15,200 nucleotides of DNA from Luminiphilus sp. (lineage in GTDB: Bacteria > Pseudomonadota > Gammaproteobacteria > Pseudomonadales > Halieaceae), in assembly GCA_024638905.1 (NCBI GenBank), contig JAHEJH010000131.1, forward strand, positions 1-15,200. The letters run 5' to 3'. A program made the translations under genes and the position numbers. The notes beneath the pieces were generated by a model, which saw only the letters and a program-made list of their open reading frames with translations, ran no database searches and had not been told where the DNA came from. Shown piece after piece: positions 1 through 7,105 of the stretch (the first letter of the stretch is position 1; each line of letters begins with the position of its first letter).

Positions 1-591
1 GTCATCCAGCAGATCAATGCGGTAGGGCGTCTCGCTACCCATCGGGAACACATCCAGTAGCGCGCCGCGCACCGCAAACTCACCATGCTCGAAAACCGTC
101 TCAACAGCGCGGTAGCCATTCAGCGCGAGGCTTCTGGTAAAGCTATCTGAATCAAAGGTCTCACCCACACTGAGGTCCAGAGTGTTGCCCTCTATGTAGT
201 GCTGGGGGGGCGTCCGCAGCATGGCGGTGGTGATGGGCAGGATCACGATGCCATGGCTGAGCTTCGGTAGCTCGTAGAGGGTGCGGAGCCGCTGCGACAC
301 GATGTCTTGATGCGGAGAAAAGTGGTCGTAGGGCAGCGTTTCCCAGTCGGGTAGGGTCAGTATCGGTAAGGGGTTGGCTAAAAACAGCGGTAGCTCTCGC
401 TCCAGCGTATGCGCCTCAGTTGAGCTGGCAACCAGCACCACGATGGGCCGTTTTATATCGGCCCGCGTGGCCAGCTCAGCGATGGCCGCGGTGCTGCCCG
501 CACCGGGTAGGGGGCCTAGGGCAGTGCGGGTGCCCGCCTTAGTAGGCCAAGGGGTGTCTTTGATCAGAAGGTGAAACATAGCGTCAGTCAT
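1..591 (-). CDS. mfd: Transcription-repair coupling factor Mfd, N-terminal part (runs off the left edge)
   Basis: Mfd is a cytoplasmic ATP-driven DNA translocase that removes RNA polymerase stalled at lesions and recruits UvrA for nucleotide excision repair. Only the first 197 codons are in the window; the reading frame is open to base 1. The visible part is the UvrB-like N-terminal region, with the family motif WETLPYD at residues 83-89 followed by FSPHQDI, and near the cut edge the segments EHGEFAVRGALLDVFPMGSE and PYRIDLLDD, which match E. coli Mfd closely as I remember it. The RNA polymerase-binding and helicase domains lie outside. The start is taken as ATG at 591; an in-frame ATG at 579 is equally possible because neither has a clear Shine-Dalgarno sequence. 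The gene is divergent from the GAPDH-like gene, and mfd next to such a gene is also known in pseudomonads (recalled, not searched). Confidence 0.95.
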   Translation of the reverse strand, partial: MTDAMFHLLIKDTPWPTKAGTRTALGPLPGAGSTAAIAELATRADIKRPIVVLVASSTEAHTLERELPLFLANPLPILTLPDWETLPYDHFSPHQDIVSQRLRTLYELPKLSHGIVILPITTAMLRTPPQHYIEGNTLDLSVGETFDSDSFTRSLALNGYRAVETVFEHGEFAVRGALLDVFPMGSETPYRIDLLDD

Positions 592-605
592 CAGCGGGGA
601 CAGTC

Positions 606-634
606 ATTTTAGTAGCGAGGCTCGTTCGCAACCA
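606..634 (-). promoter_or_regulatory. Candidate sigma-70 promoter for mfd
   Basis: On the minus strand a TAAAAT hexamer (606-611) stands as a good -10 element. The matching -35 position 17 bp upstream (629-634) reads TGGTTG, which is weak. The start of transcription would lie only about 8 bases before the ATG at 591, so either the leader is very short or the ATG at 579 is used. This is inferred from motif matching only. Confidence 0.2.
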
Positions 635-654
635 CCGAAAAAGTGCGGTTGAGG

Positions 655-684
655 TTGCTTCGGTGCGGGTGCAGATCTGATAAT
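655..684 (+). promoter_or_regulatory. Candidate sigma-70 promoter for the GAPDH-like gene
   Basis: TTGCTT (655-660), 18 bp, then GATAAT (679-684; five of six match TATAAT). It points to the GAPDH-like gene and would give a leader of about 88 bases. The -35 match is only three of six. It lies in the 187-bp divergent spacer 592-778, in which I see nothing else. Confidence 0.35.
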
Positions 685-778
685 ACGCGCCGGCCGAAGA
701 GGCTAGGGCGACTGCCAATGCTGGGCATGATCGCGACCGAGTTACTCTAACCTCCGATAACGATAAATAGGAGCCCCC

Positions 779-2263
779 GTGACAGACGACAGAAAACGCC
801 CGCGCCCCGATGATTATTTTTCCGACTGGAAAGAGCGTGAGGCCCTGGCCGAGGCCATCATTCCTGTAGTGGGCAATCTGTCCCGCGAGCGCAACGTGAA
901 GAGCTACATCTATGGCCGGTCACTCGTGAATCAATCTGTCCTCGACATCATGAAGAGCCATCGCTGGGTCAGGCAGATGGAGGCCAACGAGCTGTCCGAG
1001 TTTGAGACTGCCCCTGTGCTTGATGCTGTCAGTCAATTAAATCTTGGCCCCTGCCACCTCGATATCGGCAGGCTTGCCGTTGCTTACTACGACAAGGGCG
1101 CGGGAGAGGGATTGAGTATCGAAGAGTATGTCGCTCAGGAGCTCGAGTATCTGGTGGGCTCAACCCACAAGCCCGTCGATGCGCCCGTCGATGTGGTGCT
1201 GTACGGATTCGGTCGCATTGGCCGACTGATGGCACGTATTCTGATCGCCAAAACCGACGGCGGTGACAGCCTGCGCTTGCGGGCCGTAGTGGTGAGGCGA
1301 GGCAAGGCTGAGGACGACCTTCTCAAGCGCGCCAGCTTGCTCCGGCGCGATTCGGTCCATGGCGTTTTTCAGGGCACGATCCGGGTCGATGAAGAGCGCC
1401 AGTCGTTTGTTGCCAACGGTAATGAGATCAAGGTGATTTATGCGGATTCGCCCGAGGAAATCGATTACACCGAGTACGGGATCAATCGCTGTATCGTGAT
1501 TGATAACACCGGGGTGTGGCGTGACGAGGCCGGTTTATCACGGCATCTTCAGGCCAAGGGTGCAGCAAAGGTGATCCTGACTGCGCCCGGCAAGGGCGAT
1601 ATCAAAAATATTGTCGCGGGCATCAACGACAGCGAGATTGCCGACGACGACACGATTTTGTCGGCTGCTTCCTGTACCACCAACGCCATCGTACCGGTGC
1701 TGAAGGCAGCGGATGACGAGTACGGCATCAATGCCGGGCACGTTGAGACGGTGCATGCTTACACCAACGACCAGAACCTCATCGATAACTATCACAAGGC
1801 TGAGCGGCGTGGGCGTAGCGCAGCGCTGAATATGGTGCTGACCGAGACGGGCGCTGCCAAGGCCGTTGCAAAAGTGCTGCCTCAGCTGGAGGGCAAGCTC
1901 ACCGGTAACGCGATCCGCGTACCCACCCCTAATGTGTCTATGGCGATCCTCAATTTGACGTTGAACCGCCCGACCAATCGAGACGAGTTGAATGAGTTCA
2001 TGCGTGAGACGGCGCTGCACTCCAGTATGAAAAAACAGATCGATTACTCGAATTCGCCCGAGGTGGTGTCGAGCGACTTCGTTGGTTCCCGTGCGGCCTG
2101 CGTCTTTGATGCGAAAGCGACCATCGTGAACGGTAATCAGGCGGTGTTGTATCTGTGGTATGACAACGAGTACGGATACAGTTGCCAGGTCTACCGTGTA
2201 CTGGAGCAAATGGGGGGTATCCGTTACCAGACATACCCCGCACAAGGTTCGTATCCGCTCTGA
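779..2263 (+). CDS. gap: Glyceraldehyde-3-phosphate dehydrogenase-like protein with N-terminal extension
   Basis: This 494-residue protein is a GAPDH-family oxidoreductase; ordinary GAPDH has about 330-340 residues and oxidises glyceraldehyde-3-phosphate in central carbon metabolism. About 135 residues of helical, charged sequence with no motif I know precede the Rossmann fold, whose GFGRIG glycine loop is at 143-148. The catalytic cysteine is C299 in SCTTN and the partner histidine is H326. GAAKA, RVPTPNVS (380-387) and WYDNEYGYS near the C-terminus are family marks. Two points differ from standard NAD-GAPDH. The Asp after strand 2 that selects NAD is missing, and VVVRR (170-174) stands there. 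In the phosphate-site loop, HAYTNDQ has Asp331 where E. coli GapA has Thr; erythrose-4-phosphate dehydrogenase also has Asp there. The GTG start has a good TAGGAG ribosome site 5 bases upstream. The fold is certain, but the exact substrate and cofactor are open. It is probably a separate unit from nqr. Confidence 0.88.
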   Translation: MTDDRKRPRPDDYFSDWKEREALAEAIIPVVGNLSRERNVKSYIYGRSLVNQSVLDIMKSHRWVRQMEANELSEFETAPVLDAVSQLNLGPCHLDIGRLAVAYYDKGAGEGLSIEEYVAQELEYLVGSTHKPVDAPVDVVLYGFGRIGRLMARILIAKTDGGDSLRLRAVVVRRGKAEDDLLKRASLLRRDSVHGVFQGTIRVDEERQSFVANGNEIKVIYADSPEEIDYTEYGINRCIVIDNTGVWRDEAGLSRHLQAKGAAKVILTAPGKGDIKNIVAGINDSEIADDDTILSAASCTTNAIVPVLKAADDEYGINAGHVETVHAYTNDQNLIDNYHKAERRGRSAALNMVLTETGAAKAVAKVLPQLEGKLTGNAIRVPTPNVSMAILNLTLNRPTNRDELNEFMRETALHSSMKKQIDYSNSPEVVSSDFVGSRAACVFDAKATIVNGNQAVLYLWYDNEYGYSCQVYRVLEQMGGIRYQTYPAQGSYPL

Positions 2264-2281
2264 TTTTACCGTCTTTCCGGG

Positions 2282-2311
2282 TTGGCCTTGGCGGGGCAAG
2301 TCGAATAGAAT
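2282..2311 (+). promoter_or_regulatory. Candidate promoter of the nqr operon
   Basis: TTGGCC (2282-2287), 18 bp, then TAGAAT (2306-2311). Each hexamer matches the sigma-70 consensus well (four and five of six). It is the best promoter-like site in the 235-bp spacer between the GAPDH-like gene and nqrA and would start RNA near 2318, leaving a leader of about 180 bases. I see no clear factor-independent terminator for the GAPDH-like gene in the same spacer, so read-through into nqr remains possible. Confidence 0.4.
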
Positions 2312-2357
2312 ACGCGCGACCGACGAGAGCCTCACGGCCCGGCCCACAGAAGCCCCC

Positions 2358-2436
2358 GGTCTGCAGTACGTGCACCATGTGTGGGGGGTTTACCCCGAGT
2401 GTGACAGTGTCAGCGCCGCCCTGAAGTAACGACTTC
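2358..2436 (+). other. Series of small inverted repeats in the nqrA leader
   Basis: Within the presumed nqr leader four short inverted repeats follow each other. They are a GGT/ACC plus GCA/TGC pair (2358-2376), GGGG-TTTA-CCCC (2385-2396), TGACA-G-TGTCA (2402-2412), and GAAGT-AACG-ACTTC (2423-2436). Each stem is short (four to six pairs). They could form a folded leader, or TGACAGTGTCA could be a protein-binding site. No known riboswitch class was recognised. None has the T-tract of an intrinsic terminator. Confidence 0.25.
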
Positions 2437-2498
2437 GGCATGCGGTGCAGGCAAAGGTGTGCTTGGCGGAAAACGCGGACAGGCAAATGAGCAGCGAC

Positions 2499-3842
2499 AT
2501 GATAAAAATCAAGCGTGGTTTGGATATCCCTCTGGCCGGTGCGCCGTCGGGGGAATTGGATACCTCTGTGTCCACGCGCGCGACCGGATTGTTGGGTGCG
2601 GACTACCACGGTATGAAGCCCACCATGGCCGTGCAGGTAGGGGATGTCGTCAAGCGGGGCGACCTGCTGTTCAGCGACAAGAAGTGCGAAGGAGTCCGCT
2701 ACACCTCGCCAGCCGGTGGGCGTGTATCCGCCATTAATCGCGGCGCAAAGCGCGCGTTCCAGTCAGTGGTCGTCGAGATTGATGGCGACGAGGCCGCGTC
2801 GTTTGACCAATATACTGCCGAAGCGGCGCGCGAGCTGCCAGCTGAGGCCATCAAGAGCCAGTTGATTCAGTCTGGACAGTGGACTGCTCTGAGAGCGAGA
2901 CCCTATGGTCGCGTTGCGGACCCTGCGACGAGCCCGGCCGGGCTGTTTATTACCGCAATTGATACGCATCCCCACGCGCCAGACCCGCAGCAGGTGATTG
3001 CGCGAGAGGCGGAAGCCTTTGAGCTCGGACAGACACTGCTCGCTAACCTGGTTGATTGCCCTGTGTATCTCTGCACGGCGCCCGGCGCTGACATGCCACA
3101 GGCGGCGCATGAGCGCGTCTCCCGACACGATTTTGCCGGGCCACATCCCGCGGGACTCGCGGGAACGCACGTCCATTTCTTGATGGGCGCATCCGCAGAG
3201 CGAATAGCCTGGACTATCGCATATCAGGACGTGATCGCGGTGGGGCGACTGTTTTTGGATGGTGCGCTCTATGTCGAGCGTGTCGTTGCCCTGGCCGGTC
3301 CTTCGGTGAGTCGCCCACGACTGGTGTTGAGCCGGGTGGGGGCAGATTTGCAGGCGCTGGTTGCCGGCGAGAGTGAAGGAGACGACGCCCGGTTGTTATC
3401 CGGTTCGGTACTGGGTGGCAGAGCGGTGCAAAGCGATACCGCCTATTTGGGCCGCTACCACCAACAGGTCGCCTTGCTGCCCGAGGGGCGTGACCGGGCG
3501 TTCATGGGTTGGCTCTCGCCGGGTGTTAACAAGCACTCCGTGATGGGGATTTATTTGTCGAGCTGGTTCGGTAGTAAGCCTTTAGCCATGTCGACCAACA
3601 CCAACGGGTCCGAGCGCGCGATGGTGCCTGTGGGCGCCTACGAAAAAGTGATGCCGCTGGATATTTTGCCCACCCAGTTATTGAGAGCCCTGTTGGTGGG
3701 GGACACCGAGACGGCGCAGGCATTGGGTTGCCTTGAGCTTGATGAAGAGGACCTGGCGCTCTGCACCTATGTGTGTCCGGGCAAATATGAATACGGCGGA
3801 ATTCTCAGGGATAACCTGACGCGAATTGAGAAGGAAGGCTGA
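2499..3842 (+). CDS. nqrA: Na+-translocating NADH:quinone reductase subunit A
   Basis: NqrA is the cytoplasm-facing subunit without transmembrane helices of the Na+-pumping NADH:ubiquinone reductase; it takes part in the quinone-related region of the complex. The predicted protein has 447 residues, the normal length. It opens with MIKIKRGLDIPLAGAP, the typical NqrA start. It carries TSPAGGRVSAINRGAKR (69-85, a lipoyl-like barrel segment) and ends with the conserved CTYVCPGKYEYG stretch. The ATG at 2499 was chosen because homologues begin at this point; a GAG lies 7 bases upstream. An in-frame ATG at 2487 would add four residues, and a GTG at 2445 would add 18 that look unlike any NqrA. The gene is the first of a tight operon, with nqrB starting 3 bases after its stop codon. 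Confidence 0.96.
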   Translation: MIKIKRGLDIPLAGAPSGELDTSVSTRATGLLGADYHGMKPTMAVQVGDVVKRGDLLFSDKKCEGVRYTSPAGGRVSAINRGAKRAFQSVVVEIDGDEAASFDQYTAEAARELPAEAIKSQLIQSGQWTALRARPYGRVADPATSPAGLFITAIDTHPHAPDPQQVIAREAEAFELGQTLLANLVDCPVYLCTAPGADMPQAAHERVSRHDFAGPHPAGLAGTHVHFLMGASAERIAWTIAYQDVIAVGRLFLDGALYVERVVALAGPSVSRPRLVLSRVGADLQALVAGESEGDDARLLSGSVLGGRAVQSDTAYLGRYHQQVALLPEGRDRAFMGWLSPGVNKHSVMGIYLSSWFGSKPLAMSTNTNGSERAMVPVGAYEKVMPLDILPTQLLRALLVGDTETAQALGCLELDEEDLALCTYVCPGKYEYGGILRDNLTRIEKEG

Positions 3843-3845
3843 CAC

Positions 3846-5045
3846 ATGGGACTGCGACAACAGCTGGATGCGATTGAACCGCACTTCAAGCCAGGAGGTC
3901 GGTTCGAGAGTTGGTATGCACTCTACGAGGCCGTAGATACGATTTTTTATTCTCCCGGCAGCGTTACCCGCGCCAATGCCCACGTGAGGGACGGCATTGA
4001 TCTGAAACGCATCATGATCACGGTGTGGCTGGCGACTTTTCCGGCCATGTTTTACGGCATGTACAACATTGGTCTTCAGGCCAACGACGTATTGGCACTC
4101 TCGGGCGGTACGCTGGACGGCTGGCGGGGCGGGATTGTGGCAGCGCTGGGCGGGCACGACGCCGCGAATATCTGGCACAACATGCTCTATGGTCTTGTGC
4201 ATTTTCTGCCGCTGTATCTGGTGACCTTTATCGTTGGCGGCTTCTGGGAAGTAATGTTCGCCATGCGGCGAGGTCACGAGGTTAATGAAGGCTTTTTTGT
4301 CACCTCTATTTTGTTCACCCTGACACTACCGCCTGATCTACCCCTGTGGCAGGCCGCTATGGGCATCAGCTTCGGTGTGGTCATTGGCAAGGAGGTATTC
4401 GGCGGTACCGGCAAGAACTTCTTGAACCCGGCGCTCACCGGCAGGGCGTTTTTGTACTTCGCGTATCCCGCGCAGATCTCTGGTGATGCGGTATGGACCG
4501 CGGTCGACGGCTATTCTGGTGCCACCCCTCTGGGTGTGGTCGCGGCTGAGGGTATGGCGGGCCTGACTGAAGCCTACACATGGTGGGATGCCTTTGTGGG
4601 CACTATCCCGGGCTCTATTGGTGAGACCTCGACCCTGATGATCATGATCGGTGGATTGTTTCTGATTCTTCAGGGGATTGCGTCTTGGCGCGTGGTGGCG
4701 GGATGTTTCGCCGGCATGATCGGCTTCGCGTTGCTACTCAATAGCGTGGGGTCAGCTTCCAATCCCGCATTTGCGATGCCATGGCACTGGCACATGGTGG
4801 TCGGCGGTTTTGCCTTCGGCGCCTTCTTTATGGCGACTGACCCTGTTTCGTCCGCAATGACTGATAGGGGCCGCTGGCTGTACGGCATTTTGATCGGCGT
4901 GATGTGTGTGCTGATTCGTGTGGTCAACCCGGCGTTCCCGGAGGGCATGATGCTGGCAATCCTGTTTGCCAATTTGTTTGCGCCACTATTTGATCATTTT
5001 GCTGTTAGCGCCAATATCAAGAGGAGGGCTGCCCGTGTCAGCTAG
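3846..5045 (+). CDS. nqrB: Na+-translocating NADH:quinone reductase subunit B
   Basis: NqrB is a large inner-membrane subunit that carries covalent FMN and riboflavin and is thought to form much of the Na+ path. The product has 399 residues and several hydrophobic segments. The flavinylation motif DGYSGAT is at 221-227, so FMN should be joined to Thr227 by ApbE. Other family marks are VNEGFFVTSILFTL (146-159), GGTGKNFLNPALTGRAFL (186-203) and MATDPVSSA (329-337). The start ATG is preceded by a purine-rich AAGGAAGG site that lies in the end of nqrA. The last codons (NIKRRAARVS) contain the ribosome-binding site and start codon of nqrC, so the two genes overlap by 11 bases. RnfD is the related alternative, but the length and the NqrA, C and F neighbours decide for Nqr. 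Confidence 0.97.
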   Translation: MGLRQQLDAIEPHFKPGGRFESWYALYEAVDTIFYSPGSVTRANAHVRDGIDLKRIMITVWLATFPAMFYGMYNIGLQANDVLALSGGTLDGWRGGIVAALGGHDAANIWHNMLYGLVHFLPLYLVTFIVGGFWEVMFAMRRGHEVNEGFFVTSILFTLTLPPDLPLWQAAMGISFGVVIGKEVFGGTGKNFLNPALTGRAFLYFAYPAQISGDAVWTAVDGYSGATPLGVVAAEGMAGLTEAYTWWDAFVGTIPGSIGETSTLMIMIGGLFLILQGIASWRVVAGCFAGMIGFALLLNSVGSASNPAFAMPWHWHMVVGGFAFGAFFMATDPVSSAMTDRGRWLYGILIGVMCVLIRVVNPAFPEGMMLAILFANLFAPLFDHFAVSANIKRRAARVS

Positions 5046-5814
5046 TGGAGAAGGGCTGGGACGCATCCTCACGGTTGCGCTGGGGCTCTGCTTGGTGTGT
5101 TCCATGGTGGTCTCCACCGCGGCGGTGCTGCTAAAGCCTGCACAGCAAGCTAACAAAACTCTGGATCTGAAGCGCAATATCCTGATGGCGGCGGGACTGC
5201 TTGATCCGTCGATGTCGGTGGAGGAACAGTTTGAGCAGGTGGAAACCCGCGTTGTGGACCTCGATGAGGGACGCTTCGTTGACGGCGTTGACCCCGCGAG
5301 TTTTGACCAGCGCGAGGCGGCAAAAGACCCCGCCCAGTCGCGCGCGCTAGCGGGTGACGAGGATCCCGCCAAGCTGGTGCGTCGCGAAGATCAGGCGCTG
5401 GTGTATCTGGTGCGCGATGATGCGGGCGGTCTGGACAAAATTATCCTGCCGATCCGGGGCTACGGCTTGTGGTCAACCATGTACGGCTTTATGGCGTTGG
5501 AGTCTGACGGCAACACGGTCGCGGGCCTCGGATTTTACGAGCACGGCGAGACCCCCGGTCTTGGTGGGGAAATCGATAACCCCAACTGGAAGTCGATTTG
5601 GCCCGGCAAGCTGGTTTACCAGGGTGATCAGGTGGCCATTCAGGTGCTGAAAGGCTCGGTGCCAATGGGTTCCGATGAGAAGCAATGGCAGGTGGACGGC
5701 CTCTCAGGTGCAACGCTGACGACTAAGGGCGTGGATAAACTGGTGCGCTATTGGCTGGGTGAGCAGGGCTTCAAGCCGTTGCTTGAGAACCTGCGACGGG
5801 GGACAGCCTCATGA
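5035..5814 (+). CDS. nqrC: Na+-translocating NADH:quinone reductase subunit C
   Basis: NqrC is a membrane-anchored periplasmic flavoprotein that relays electrons inside the Na+-NQR complex. The 259-residue product has one N-terminal transmembrane helix (about residues 9-32, ILTVALGLCLVCSMVVSTAA), then a soluble domain. The FMN motif DGLSGAT is at 221-227, so Thr227 should be flavinylated by ApbE. HGETPGLGGEID (170-181) is another conserved stretch. GTG at 5035 is chosen as start because a perfect GAGGAGG (5021-5027) stands 7 bases before it and the resulting N-terminus matches Vibrio NqrC; the frame stays open upstream to 4966 but that part is nqrB in another frame. It overlaps nqrB by 11 bases and nqrD by 4 (ATGA). 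Confidence 0.96.
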   Translation: MSASGEGLGRILTVALGLCLVCSMVVSTAAVLLKPAQQANKTLDLKRNILMAAGLLDPSMSVEEQFEQVETRVVDLDEGRFVDGVDPASFDQREAAKDPAQSRALAGDEDPAKLVRREDQALVYLVRDDAGGLDKIILPIRGYGLWSTMYGFMALESDGNTVAGLGFYEHGETPGLGGEIDNPNWKSIWPGKLVYQGDQVAIQVLKGSVPMGSDEKQWQVDGLSGATLTTKGVDKLVRYWLGEQGFKPLLENLRRGTAS

Positions 5815-6470
5815 GTATGCGCGACACGCTGACCGACCCCATTTTCAAGAACAATCCGATTGCCTTGCAGATACTGGGTATCTGCTCGGCGCTGGCGGTG
5901 ACGACCTCTCTCCGCGTCACGGTGGTGATGTGCATCGCACTGACGGTGGTGACGGCATTCTCCGGCTTCTTTATTTCGACCATTCGGCAATTCATTCCTT
6001 CGAGCATTCGCATAATCGTGCAAATGACGATCATTGCCTCGCTGGTGATCGTGGTAGATCAGGTGATCAAGGCGGTGGCCTACGACATCTCCAAACAGCT
6101 ATCAGTGTTCGTTGGCCTGATCATCACCAATTGCATCGTGATGGGACGGGCTGAAGCGTTTGCCATGAAGAACCCACCGGTCCCGAGCTTTATCGATGGC
6201 TTTGGTAACGGACTGGGGTATTCCTTTGTGTTGCTTGTGGTGGCAGTGGTACGAGAACTGTTTGGTACCGGCAAATTGTTTGGCGTGGAAATCTTCCCGC
6301 TGGTCACCGAGGGTGGCTGGTATCAGGCCAACGGCCTGTTGTTGCTGCCGCCGAGTGCCTTCTTCTTGATCGGTCTCTTGATCTGGGCGATTCGCGCGGT
6401 GAACACCGAGCAGGTGGAACAGCCTGACTTCAGGATCGCCCACCACAACCCGGCAGAGGAGAGCGCGTAA
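5811..6470 (+). CDS. nqrD: Na+-translocating NADH:quinone reductase subunit D
   Basis: NqrD is a polytopic inner-membrane subunit which, with NqrE, holds an iron centre (a [2Fe-2S] cluster in cryo-EM models) inside the membrane. The 219-residue product is hydrophobic throughout, and its sequence follows Vibrio NqrD closely in NNPIALQILGICSALAVTT and GLIITNCIVMGRAEAFAMK. The metal-binding cysteines would be C25 (GICSAL) and C107 (TNCIVMG). The start ATG overlaps the nqrC stop as ATGA, with GGGGGA 7 bases upstream. A second in-frame ATG two codons later (5817) is a less likely start. The C-terminal tail after about residue 205 is polar and less typical. RsxA/RnfA-type proteins are related to this family, but the neighbours fix the assignment. 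Confidence 0.96.
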   Translation: MSMRDTLTDPIFKNNPIALQILGICSALAVTTSLRVTVVMCIALTVVTAFSGFFISTIRQFIPSSIRIIVQMTIIASLVIVVDQVIKAVAYDISKQLSVFVGLIITNCIVMGRAEAFAMKNPPVPSFIDGFGNGLGYSFVLLVVAVVRELFGTGKLFGVEIFPLVTEGGWYQANGLLLLPPSAFFLIGLLIWAIRAVNTEQVEQPDFRIAHHNPAEESA

Positions 6471-7078
6471 TGGAGCACTATCTGAGTCTCTTTGTACGGG
6501 CCATCTTTATTGAAAACATGGCTTTGGCCTTCTTCCTCGGCATGTGTACCTTCCTTGCGGTATCGAAAAAAATCGCGACTGCAGCGGGTCTAGGTGTTGC
6601 CGTGATCGTGGTGCTGTCGATCACTGTGCCGGTAAATAACCTGATTTTTAACAATCTGCTCTCTGACGGCGCACTGGCCTGGGCGGGTCTGCCCGACGTA
6701 GACCTGAGCTTTTTGCATCTGCTCAGCTACATCGCCGTGATCGCTGCACTGGTGCAGATCCTCGAGATGTTCCTCGATAAGTACGTGCCGGCGCTTTACG
6801 CGACGCTGGGCGTGTTCCTGCCGTTGATTACGGTGAACTGCGCTATTTTGGGTGCGTCGCTCTTGATGATGGAGCGCAGCTTTAATTTTGCAGAGAGCGC
6901 CGTGTTCGGAGCGGGTGCCGGTGTGGGCTGGGCTTTGGCTATAGTGGCGCTCGCGGGTATCCGCGAGAAACTCAAGTACAGCGACGTGCCCGATGGGCTG
7001 CAGGGCTTGGGGATTACGTTTATTACCGTTGGGCTGATGTCTCTGGGCTTCATGTCTTTCGGTGGCATCGATATTTAA
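6470..7078 (+). CDS. nqrE: Na+-translocating NADH:quinone reductase subunit E
   Basis: NqrE pairs with NqrD in the membrane, in inverted topology, to hold the intramembrane iron centre. The product has 202 residues, usual for the family, and begins MEHYLSLFVRAIFIENMAL as expected. The conserved cysteines are C26 (GMCTFLA) and C124 (TVNCAILG). VGWALAIVALAGIREKLKYSDVP and GLGITFITVGLM are further family stretches. The ATG shares its first base with the nqrD stop (TAATG), and a GAGGAG site lies 7 bases upstream inside nqrD. A 27-base gap with a fresh AGGAG separates it from nqrF. Confidence 0.97.
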   Translation: MEHYLSLFVRAIFIENMALAFFLGMCTFLAVSKKIATAAGLGVAVIVVLSITVPVNNLIFNNLLSDGALAWAGLPDVDLSFLHLLSYIAVIAALVQILEMFLDKYVPALYATLGVFLPLITVNCAILGASLLMMERSFNFAESAVFGAGAGVGWALAIVALAGIREKLKYSDVPDGLQGLGITFITVGLMSLGFMSFGGIDI

Positions 7079-7105
7079 CAGGCGACGGACAGGAGCTCAG
7101 ATTCG

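Noticed and set aside
374..574. Plus-strand frame of 66 codons at the left end
   Set aside because: It is antisense to the well-matched mfd N-terminus.
2264..2330. Intrinsic terminator after the GAPDH-like gene
   Set aside because: T-rich stretches (GATTTTACC) are present but no stable stem precedes them.
1538..2347. Long open frame on the minus strand (269 codons) opposite the GAPDH-like gene
   Set aside because: It lies fully antisense to a conserved gene, its product is rich in His, Arg and Gly with no known motif, and it is explained by the GC-biased third positions of the real gene.
2377..2424. Fifteen-codon frame MCGGFTPSVTVSAPP before nqrA as a leader peptide
   Set aside because: No ribosome site before its ATG and no run of a regulatory codon; it is kept only as a remark under the leader finding.
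2445..2498. GTG at 2445 as nqrA start, adding 18 residues
   Set aside because: The added residues do not resemble NqrA N-termini, and family proteins begin with MIKIK-like sequence at 2499.
1998..2609. Minus-strand open frame of 203 codons across the GAPDH-nqrA spacer
   Set aside because: It overlaps two conserved genes on the other strand and its sequence is low in hydrophobic core residues with no family resemblance.
3678..4277. Minus-strand open frame of 199 codons opposite the nqrA-nqrB joint
   Set aside because: Antisense shadow; no ribosome site and no recognisable protein features.
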